Shown here: piece after piece, positions 21,223 through 28,977 of the stretch
Position numbering within the stretch: position 1 is the stretch's first letter
Layout of the letters: each line of letters begins with the position of its first letter
From: Sporosarcina sp.
GTDB taxonomy: Bacteria; Bacillota; Bacilli; Bacillales_A; Planococcaceae
NCBI GenBank assembly: GCA_026169375.1
Contig: JAPFCR010000008.1
Span: 1 to 64,000, forward strand
Direction of reading: 5' to 3'
Length of the DNA stretch: 64,000 bases
Translations under genes and position numbers: made by a program
Notes under the pieces: model-generated
The model's input: the letters and a program-made list of their open reading frames with translations, nothing else
Databases searched by the model: none
Told to the model about the DNA's origin: nothing

Positions 21223-21341
21223 TGGTGCCAGTTACAGACATCCATTCGCGAAAGGAAGGTATCCTACGTTCGCCGCGTCCTGCGGCAACGGATGCATGAC
21301 TAACATCCTGTTAACCCAATTGTGGCAGCAGCTGGCATCGG
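21223..21341. repeat. Dispersed palindromic repeat, family A (long form)
   Basis: TGGTGCCAGTTACAGACATCCATTCGCGAAAGGAAGGTATCCTACGTTCGCCGCGTCCTGCGGCAACGGATGCATGACTAACATCCTG..., matching 15724-15843. Confidence 0.85.
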
Positions 21342-21696
21342 ATTAATAGGGCATGCGAATGCGGGGAGCGGGGGGCTAGATGGGGGGACAGTGATTCACA
21401 AGTCTCAATGAATTCATTCATTCCCAAAGTGTGATTAGCTATAAATATTGCTAAAATTTAATGTGATAAACATCAATGTTCTTTGAATAAATTAAGAAGC
21501 TTGACGTTTTTATTTTGAAGGTTTGTATGTAATCTATCGTAAACCTACGAAAAGAGTAGTAATTAAACGAGGGGGAGAGCTTTCATAGAGATATAAAGAA
21601 ATACAGTGGTTTATCTAAGGTTTTTCAAGGCTGAGCGAGTTAGCGTTATTGAAACTGTTAATTATATAATTATTTATAAGAATTATAGAGGGAGGG

Positions 21697-22008
21697 ATGA
21701 AAATGAAGGAATTTAAAATTGATGCACATAATTTAAGTGCATCAAGAAAATATCTGAAAGATATTGAAACCATAATTTTAGATAAAAGTAATAATTATGG
21801 TTTAATGAGTAAATTTACAACTGGCTTTGGCTGGTATGGAAATTTACTTAGTCTAGATGCAAATGGAATTTTGCGCAATGATATTTTCCAACTTATCATT
21901 GAAACTCATAAATTCTTTTCAAATCTTTACCAAGGAAAATACGTATTTGTTAAGACATGGAATCATTACGTGATGAAGCAAAGGGAAGTAATTAGTTATC
22001 TAAAGTAA
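21697..22008 (+). CDS. Hypothetical protein (103 aa)
   Basis: SD GGAGGG then ATG; ORF. Confidence 0.5.
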   Translation: MKMKEFKIDAHNLSASRKYLKDIETIILDKSNNYGLMSKFTTGFGWYGNLLSLDANGILRNDIFQLIIETHKFFSNLYQGKYVFVKTWNHYVMKQREVISYLK

Positions 22009-22173
22009 TAGTAGTCAGTTTGTTATAAGCGATACTAACTTCTCACAGTGCAAGTCATATTCATAGGCCGTATCTTTCCGCGCAAAACTGATACCTTAAT
22101 AGCGTATAAATAAGACCAGTAGAACGCTTTGTTGTTTGTTTGGCTGTGACTAGCATCTAATTAAATTGTATAC

Positions 22174-22235
22174 CCTGTGCCAGCTGCAGCCATAATTCGC
22201 AAAGGACGCAAATGGATGTCTGTACCTAGCACAGG
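22174..22235. repeat. Dispersed palindromic repeat, family A (short, inverted orientation)
   Basis: CCTGTGCCAGCTGCAGCCATAATTCGC...GGATGTCTGTACCTAGCACAGG. Confidence 0.65.
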
Positions 22236-22307
22236 ATTAAGAAGCCTCTTTCAGTTCACAGTTCCTTCACAAAATAAAAAGAAAAACCAAAAAACTTTCT
22301 AAAACCC

Positions 22308-22334
22308 TAAACATCTATCGACCACCCCCGATAT
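22308..22334 (+). promoter_or_regulatory. Sigma-D promoter of hag
   Basis: TAAA-N15-CCCGATAT match to the sigma-D/sigma-28 consensus. Confidence 0.8.
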
Positions 22335-22399
22335 AAGAAATAGTAAGCGGCAGAGCGTTCGGCCGGCGCTTCTTCCGATTACGAAAAACAAACAACGGA

Positions 22400-22413
22400 T
22401 CACAAGGACGTGA
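22400..22413 (+). promoter_or_regulatory. Putative CsrA-binding hairpin in hag leader
   Basis: TCAC-AAGGAC-GTGA: perfect 4-bp stem with GGA in the loop, upstream of the SD AAGGAGG; hag-leader CsrA control is established in B. subtilis. Confidence 0.65.
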
Positions 22414-22442
22414 CCCGGCAAAACTCAAGGAGGAAATTACAC

Positions 22443-24292
22443 ATGATTATTAACAACAACATTGCGGCGTTAAACACACACCGCCAACTATCATTCAACA
22501 ACACGAACGTAGGTAAAAACATCGAGAAACTTTCTTCAGGTTTCCAAATTAACCGTGCAGGAGACGACGCAGCAGGTCTAGCGATTTCTGAGAAAATGCG
22601 TGCACAAATCAAAGGCCTAGACATGGCTCAGAAAAACGCACAAGACGGAATTTCTTTAATTCAAACTGCAGAAGGTGCACTAGCAGAAACACACTCGATT
22701 TTACAACGTATGCGTGAGTTAGCAGTACAATCTGCGAACGATACGAATATGGATGATGTTGACCGTGATGCAATGCAAGCTGAATTACAAGCATTAACGG
22801 ATGAAATTAATGATATTGCGGGAAGAACAGAATTTAACACGCAAAAATTAATTGACGGGAAATTCGATGGAGTATTCCACATCGGTGCAAACGAAGGGCA
22901 AAACTTAGCAGTATCTATTAATGCAATGGATGCAAGTGGTATTGGTTTAAATGATGAATTAACAATTACAACAGAAGTTGCTGATTATACTACAGCAAAA
23001 GCAACAGTAACTGGTTTAACAGGTTTAGGAGAAGTTAATGTTCTTAGAGATAATAACACTGCTGGTGCTGTTGTAGGTGTTGAAGTGGATGGTAAGTATT
23101 ACTCTACTAACGATGTTTCTATCGCGACAGCTGGAGATGTTACTGACGGTGTGGTAGTAGGTGATGCATTAATTACTGCAGGTGCTTCAGAACTTGATGC
23201 AAAAGCAACTACTGAAGAAACAGCTACTTTTAACGGTGTAGATATTAATAGCCGTGATGCAGCGAACGCATCGATTGAAATTATTAACAATGCTATCAAT
23301 ACAGTATCTACACAACGTGCAGACCTCGGAGCAATCCAAAACCGCCTAGAGCACACAATTAACAACCTTGGTGCATCTTCAGAAAACTTAACGGCTGCGG
23401 AATCACGTATCCGTGATACTGATCACATGCAAGTAGCAGCATAAAAACTGTGAAAGAAGCATGTAGTCGTCCAGACTGGTAACGGTCTGTGAGTATTATT
23501 GGGTGAATTGCTGGAACACCTTGCGAGAGCTTTTCTAACCACAGCGTAGTTGGAAACGACAAGCGCGATGGTTTAAAAAGAGAAAAGAGGAGGCAATCAG
23601 CAGCGAAGCCCCTGTCGGGAAACCGTGGGGAACGTTCAACGACTAGGATAGACCATCTAAAGCAGAAGCCATGATGATGAAATCCGTAGGGAAGTTAGTC
23701 TTGAGTAAACTAACGACTCGAAGCGCCCAACCCCTAATCAATAGCCACAAGTCATTGAAAGGGTGAAGAGATAGTCTAGTCATGTATGAGAGTACATGTC
23801 GCACGATGGCGAAAGAAATGATGGAGTTTACAAAGAACAACATCTTAACTCAAGCATCACAAGCAATGTTAGCTCAATCAAATCAGTTACCAAATGGAGT
23901 TCTTCAACTCTTACAGTAATTAGATTGTACGGGCGTCTATGTTAGTAATAATGTAGATGATCACTGGGTGAATTGCTGGAATATCCTGAGAGCTCTTCTA
24001 CCACAGCGGAACTGGAAACGGTAAACGCAATGGTTTGAAAAACGAAGAGATTGGACAATCAGCAGCGAAGCTCCTGTCGGGAAACCGTGGAGAACGTTCA
24101 ACGACTAGGATACACCGTCTAAGGCAAAAAGCTACGGCGATGAAATCCGTAGGGTGTTACATTGATAACATTCGAAGTGCCCAGCATCCTAACTTCTTTA
24201 GGATGAAGATATAGTCTGTACTATATTCGAAAGGTATAGTGGTATAGCAAGCTAACCAACAACCTCAGGGAGTATTACAATTACTCAACTAA
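22443..24292 (+). CDS. hag: Flagellin Hag, split gene: exon 1 22443-23423, exon 2 23806-23874 (or to stop 23919), exon 3 24248-24292
   Basis: Exon 1 MIINNNIAALNTHRQLSFNN...LTAAESRIRDTD; exon 2 MAKEMMEFTKNNILTQASQAMLA(QSNQLPNGVLQLLQ*); exon 3 QANQQPQGVLQLLN*. All joins in phase 0; both isoforms 364 aa. Confidence 0.88.
23424..23805 (+). ncRNA. Group I self-splicing intron 1 (382 nt, no ORF)
   Basis: P1: exon TGAT pairs with GTCG (23466-23469) with U.G at the splice site; P1 extension ACATGC/GCATGT. Core AATCAGCAGCGAAGCCCCTGTCGGGAAACCGTGGGGAACGTTCAACGACTAGGA. P7 GACTA (23641-23645)/TAGTC (23772-23776); P9 CATGTA/TACATG; terminal G. Precise removal restores RDTD|MAKEMM. Confidence 0.9.
23875..24247 (+). 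ncRNA. Group I self-splicing intron 2 (373 nt) containing an alternative flagellin C-terminal coding tail
   Basis: Core near-identical to intron 1 (AATTGCTGGAA..., CAATCAGCAGCGAAGCTCCTGTCGGGAAACCGTGGAGAACGTTCAACGACTAGGA); P7 GACTA (24103)/TAGTC (24212); P2 TCTATGTT/AATGTAGA; P9 ACTAT/ATAGT. 3' end GGTATAG lies 7 nt after P9, as in intron 1. P1 extension CAATC (23875)/GATTG (23923); U.G at GCT|. Confidence 0.85.
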
Positions 24293-24302
24293 TCGAGGGG
24301 AT

Positions 24303-24340
24303 AAAAACACGGTCCGCGCAAGCGACCGTGTTTTTGTTTT
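24303..24340 (+). terminator. Intrinsic terminator of hag
   Basis: AAAAACACGGTC...GACCGTGTTTTTGTTTT, directly after exon 3 stop. Confidence 0.85.
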
Positions 24341-24364
24341 GAGAAAAGAAAAAATATCGTCACA

Positions 24365-24428
24365 CAGTGACAAGTACAGACATCCATTTGTGCCCTTCCG
24401 CGAACTGTGGCTGTACCTGTTCCACTGG
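24365..24428. repeat. Dispersed palindromic repeat, family A (degenerate short form)
   Basis: CAGTGACAAGTACAGACATCCATTTGTGCCCTTCCGCGAACTGTGGCTGTACCTGTTCCACTGG. Confidence 0.55.
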
Positions 24429-24531
24429 ATTAAGTCTTATTCCTCAAATCTCTTTAATTTCTTATGAAATAACCGATAATACAGTTATGAATCTTTGTTG
24501 TGTGATTTATTAATGAATAGGAAGTGAAAAA

Positions 24532-27500
24532 ATGAAACAGTTTTCAATAAATGAGATGTTAGAAAATCTATATAAAGATATAAAAAAGAAAAAAAGTACA
24601 ACTGTCTCTAATGTACACCATTTTTTAGAACAGAAACATCAGTATATTGTTTTTCTTTCAGCAACAGATCAGCATCAACAAGCACTGGTCACCGTTGGAA
24701 AAGCAGAGACATTAGAGTCGAGTTGGCAACAAGCTGTTCAAGCTTTAAAGAAACGGTTGTATCTTGAAAGAACAAAACCAGTATGGTTAAAAGCAGATTT
24801 AATAACGAATGTAGAGCCTGTTACATTTCATGAATTGATGGAAGAGATTTCAATTATGACATTAAATAATTTTAGAAAAGGAGTTTCATTTGACAAGTAT
24901 TTTCGAATTGCTTTTTTAAATGAAGAAATGATTGCTAATGATTTAATTCATTACAAAGAGAGAAATAATATTGTTGTGTCCACTTCATTAATTCAAGCTT
25001 ACTTGAAGAATGAAAGAAAATCTAATTTAAAATTTAGTATGAGTGGACTATCAGAAGTATACCTTTTTGATACTATTCATTCATTTCATGATGAATATGG
25101 GGTACAAGAACAATCTTTTCATGAATTTAGTCGTAGGCCGAATAGTAACAAAGAACAGAAGTTGAATGAAGTCTATGAAATGATTCAGAAAACAGCCGAA
25201 CATTTATCTAAAAGAGTCCTTGAAAATGGTCAATTCCGATACATTTATTATCCAACAACGCATCGAGAGAGTGTTTCATATAACATATTACAACATGCCA
25301 GCACAGTGTTTACAATGCTTGAAGCATATGAAGTGACAAAGGAAAAAGAATTATTAGAAGCAATTGAGAAAGCACTTGATTTTATCATGAATGATTCGAT
25401 TATTTATTATCAAATACAAGAACAAGATTGTGCTTTTGTTATTGAAAAAAACAATGATGAAATTAAACTTGGGGCAAATGCGTTTGCTTTATTAGCTTTT
25501 ATAAAATATAAAGAGATAACGGAAAATCCAAAATATGGTTTACTAATCGATTCATTAGCGATTGGAACATTAGTATTTCAAAATGAAGATGGCTCGTTTC
25601 TCCATGTACTGAGTAAAGATTTACAAGTAAAAGAAGCGTTTAGAACGGCTTTTTATGATGGACAAGCAATGTTAGCTTTCGTCGCATACTATAGAAAGAC
25701 TCAAAACGCTTATTTATTAAGCCAAATAGAGAAAAGTTTTCATTATTTTATAGAAAATAAATATTGGAAGCAAGGAAACTCTTGGTTGAACAAAGCTGTA
25801 AACTTATTATTTAAATACACTGGAGATCGGAAGTATGCAGAGTTTATCTTAGAAGGGGTTGCTTATCATTTAAACAATGCATTAACGCACAGTACAACTG
25901 CTACGACTTTATTGGATTTTCTCTTGTCGTCGAAAGATACGATAACACTTATGAAAAGCGAACGATTACATAATGACTTACTTTCAATGATTGATGAGAA
26001 GAAGTTAAATCGTGCAATTACTTATCGTTTAAATTACCAATTAAACAATTATTTATCGCCAGAAAAAGCGATGTATTTTAAAGTACCTAACGATGCAGTG
26101 TATAGTTTTTATCAGTATGCACCGACACTCCAAATCCAAATCGATGATGTTGCTACTAATTTATCAGGCTATTGTCATTATTATCAAATGGTTCAGCAAG
26201 ATGCAGATGTAGAAATGGAAGATGATACGAGATTAAATATGCAAGAAATTTCAACTCTTTCAAAAGCAAAACGTTATCAAAAGAACGGAAAATGGGAGCA
26301 AGCAGTGCGGATTTTCAATGAGAACATCGATGAAAGTTATCAGTATATGGATGTTACGTATATTTCTTACGCTGAAAGTTTGCGGATGGTAGGAGAAACA
26401 AATAAAGCACGGCATATTTTAATGGTTGGAAATAAAATATACCCTAGTAATGAAGATATACTACTTGAATACTTAATTTTATGCAGCTTTATCAATGACT
26501 GGCAATCGATATTAGCCATTGTCGGAGACTTGATTAAAATAAAGCCAAAAGAAGCCAAATATTATTTTGAGTTAGGCAGAGCTTATGCGGAAACTCAACA
26601 AGGAGAAAAAGCGAAAGCTGCTTTCAAAATCGGGTTAATTTATCAACAAGATATGGGGACTGAACAATTAGCGGAAACAATTCAGAAGAGAATTACAAAG
26701 GAACCTGGGGGCATGATCTCAGATTATACATTTTTGGGCGGTAGAAATAATTTAGGAATGTTTACTCATAGCATTCATGGATTAGAATATGTAACCAAAA
26801 TTATACGGATTGGAAAAGGTATATTGCCTGAAAAGATGTATTACGAAGAAATTCTTAAAGAATATGAATCATTACAAAAAATCGTTCCTGAATTTAAAGA
26901 TGCCTATATATTAAACGATACATTGTTTATTACTATGGAAAAAATGGAGAAAATAACTAGAAAAATAGGGATAGATGAGATTATTCAAGCTTCTACTGAA
27001 ATTAGTAAGATTGGCTATCAGGATATAATCCAAAGCCATCCAAACCCTCGATATGAATTTGTATTGAAAAATGGGATTGGAGATAGTGTTGTTAAATTCT
27101 TCACACTGATTCATAAAAAAGAACAAAATGAAGATTTGTTTAAAACGGCAAAAGTATATGCAGAACAAAATGGTTTACAAGGAGTAGGCGGGGACATTAT
27201 TGACCGTTTAGAAAATATCTTTATGAATCGTCAACTGTATGAATACCTCTTACCTGAAAAACATTATTCTTTATTGCATGGGGATTTTAAAACTGATAAC
27301 ATGGCCCTTAAAAAAGATGGAGCTTTACAAATTATTGATTGGGGAAGCTATGTAGTTGGTCCGTCATTTATGGATATGGCAAACTTCTTTACAACGTTGC
27401 CTATTCCAATTGAAGGAATTAAAGAAAGTTATTTGGATAACGAAACTATCGAAAAAAAGTTAAGTACAATCGAACAAATGTTTTTCCTTTATGGGTATAT

Positions 27501-27618
27501 TATGATTCAATTTGTTAAAATTAAGCCCGAAAATCAAGAGTCACTTATTGCGGATTTTATTATGCCTGCATTAGCTGAATTAGAGGCATTAGTGGAAGAA
27601 TTTGAATCTCTTAAATAA
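24532..27618 (+). CDS. Large multidomain protein: alpha/alpha toroid-like region, TPR-like repeats, C-terminal aminoglycoside/choline-kinase-like domain
   Basis: C-terminal kinase motif LLHGDFKTDNMALKKDGALQIIDWGSYVVGPSFMDMANFF; TPR-like AKYYFELGRAYAETQQGEKAKAAFKIGL. Confidence 0.65.
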   Translation: MKQFSINEMLENLYKDIKKKKSTTVSNVHHFLEQKHQYIVFLSATDQHQQALVTVGKAETLESSWQQAVQALKKRLYLERTKPVWLKADLITNVEPVTFHELMEEISIMTLNNFRKGVSFDKYFRIAFLNEEMIANDLIHYKERNNIVVSTSLIQAYLKNERKSNLKFSMSGLSEVYLFDTIHSFHDEYGVQEQSFHEFSRRPNSNKEQKLNEVYEMIQKTAEHLSKRVLENGQFRYIYYPTTHRESVSYNILQHASTVFTMLEAYEVTKEKELLEAIEKALDFIMNDSIIYYQIQEQDCAFVIEKNNDEIKLGANAFALLAFIKYKEITENPKYGLLIDSLAIGTLVFQNEDGSFLHVLSKDLQVKEAFRTAFYDGQAMLAFVAYYRKTQNAYLLSQIEKSFHYFIENKYWKQGNSWLNKAVNLLFKYTGDRKYAEFILEGVAYHLNNALTHSTTATTLLDFLLSSKDTITLMKSERLHNDLLSMIDEKKLNRAITYRLNYQLNNYLSPEKAMYFKVPNDAVYSFYQYAPTLQIQIDDVATNLSGYCHYYQMVQQDADVEMEDDTRLNMQEISTLSKAKRYQKNGKWEQAVRIFNENIDESYQYMDVTYISYAESLRMVGETNKARHILMVGNKIYPSNEDILLEYLILCSFINDWQSILAIVGDLIKIKPKEAKYYFELGRAYAETQQGEKAKAAFKIGLIYQQDMGTEQLAETIQKRITKEPGGMISDYTFLGGRNNLGMFTHSIHGLEYVTKIIRIGKGILPEKMYYEEILKEYESLQKIVPEFKDAYILNDTLFITMEKMEKITRKIGIDEIIQASTEISKIGYQDIIQSHPNPRYEFVLKNGIGDSVVKFFTLIHKKEQNEDLFKTAKVYAEQNGLQGVGGDIIDRLENIFMNRQLYEYLLPEKHYSLLHGDFKTDNMALKKDGALQIIDWGSYVVGPSFMDMANFFTTLPIPIEGIKESYLDNETIEKKLSTIEQMFFLYGYIMIQFVKIKPENQESLIADFIMPALAELEALVEEFESLK

Positions 27619-27688
27619 AAGTTAATGCGAAGCTTGATATAAAGTTTTAAGAGTAGTTAGAGATAATAGAAACTAAGGAGGAGTTTTA

Positions 27689-28291
27689 ATGAAAATTTAT
27701 TTTAATGAAAAAGTTGAACAATTGAATAATCCAACTACTGTAGAAAAAGTAATTACAGAAATTAATAGTCTTTTACAAAACACGTATTATTTTAGTCATT
27801 TAATTGTCGATGGGGTAGAGATTCATAACGACGTAGAAAGTTTTTTAGAAGACCGTTTAGATACGATTCAAGAGATAGAAGTTATTGCCATTCCTGCAAA
27901 AGAATTTATCAATGGTTTGTTGCTGTCTACTGAAGATTATATTACAAGAGCATCACACCATCTGACTGATCTTGCGCATTCATTTTCAGAACCAAAGACA
28001 GAAGAAGGTTGGACAGACTTAGCTGATTTATTTGAAGGCGTACAATGGCTGCTCTCTATGGCGGCTACAATCGAAGAATCCATCGCACGTCCCTCAACAT
28101 GGGAGCAAGTAACGAATCAAATGGCAGTGTTAGAAAGTAATTTACCAGAACTTGAACAAGCGCTAGTGAACCAAGACAAAAATAAAATCTCTTTAATTAT
28201 AAAGGAAAATCTTCAACCTGTTTTTGAAAAGTTAAAAATAGAGATTACAAAAATCATCGATCGTGAAGGCGAGAGAGCGTTGTTAAATTGA
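27689..28291 (+). CDS. Hypothetical protein (200 aa), likely same operon as upstream gene
   Basis: ORF with SD AAGGAGGAG; no family recognised. Confidence 0.6.
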   Translation: MKIYFNEKVEQLNNPTTVEKVITEINSLLQNTYYFSHLIVDGVEIHNDVESFLEDRLDTIQEIEVIAIPAKEFINGLLLSTEDYITRASHHLTDLAHSFSEPKTEEGWTDLADLFEGVQWLLSMAATIEESIARPSTWEQVTNQMAVLESNLPELEQALVNQDKNKISLIIKENLQPVFEKLKIEITKIIDREGERALLN

Positions 28292-28517
28292 GCAAGTATA
28301 GATTTTATTTATAAGTTAGACCGCCGGAAAATGATTACTATACAGATAGATATTTTAAGTTGAGCGGGCTAGTTGATTATCAAGAAGAGAGTAAGGTTTA
28401 TGAGTTGCAACAACAGACGTTAGACTTAATAACACTTATTGAATGTAGTTTTTAAACACCCATTCATCGTTGAAAGAACTTCATGATGAATGAGTGTTTT
28501 GTTTTCGGGAACTAGGA

Positions 28518-28874
28518 TTAAATATATTGTTTCATATTTTCACTAAAACACCACCTCACCAAGTCACTCACCGTTAACCCCGTCCTTTGTCGAATAACGG
28601 CAAGTTTTTTGCGGTGTTCTTGTTGAATGACAATTTGATAACTGTTCATCTCAGATTTTGTTTCAAGAATAGGAGAAAAGAGTTTATGAATTGTCGCGAT
28701 ACAAATCTGTTCTTCCGAAGTGCTCAATAAATCATGAAGGTGTTTTAGATGTTCATTAATTTCTGCTGTTGGTTTCGTTAGTTTGATTGTTGCAGGCAAG
28801 TAAATCGTCGTTCGCTTGGCGATTGGACGTAAAGGTTGCACAGGCATCGCCTTTCGCCCCATCGCTTCATTCAA
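28518..28874 (-). CDS. Hypothetical protein (118 aa), possible RHH-like C-terminus
   Basis: ORF; C-terminal KLAVIRQRTGLTVSDLVRWCFSENM. Confidence 0.4.
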   Translation of the reverse strand: MNEAMGRKAMPVQPLRPIAKRTTIYLPATIKLTKPTAEINEHLKHLHDLLSTSEEQICIATIHKLFSPILETKSEMNSYQIVIQQEHRKKLAVIRQRTGLTVSDLVRWCFSENMKQYI

Positions 28875-28951
28875 CCAAGGCGATACGAGATGTAAAAAGT
28901 AAATGATTTGAAACTGGTCATAAAGTAAAAGTCTGTTTTGCCCATCAAGTT

Positions 28952-28977
28952 AAAGTTTGAGTGCCTGTCACTTTTAT
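28952..28977 (+). repeat. Repeat family B: AAAGTTTGAGTGCCTGTCACTTTTAT
   Basis: Same string at 30690-30715 and about 31593-31617. Confidence 0.8.

Noticed and set aside
22443-23444. Hag as a complete 333-aa protein, as the ORF track suggests
   Set aside because: C-terminus HMQVAA lacks the flagellin D0 helix; the rest is found after a group I intron
23643-23843. Minus-strand 66-aa ORF inside intron 1 as a possible homing endonuclease
   Set aside because: Too short, no LAGLIDADG, HNH or GIY-YIG motif
23445-24300. Flagellin as a simple frameshifted pseudogene
   Set aside because: Two complete group I cores, exact in-frame joins, an intact sigma-D promoter and a terminator after exon 3 argue for a working gene
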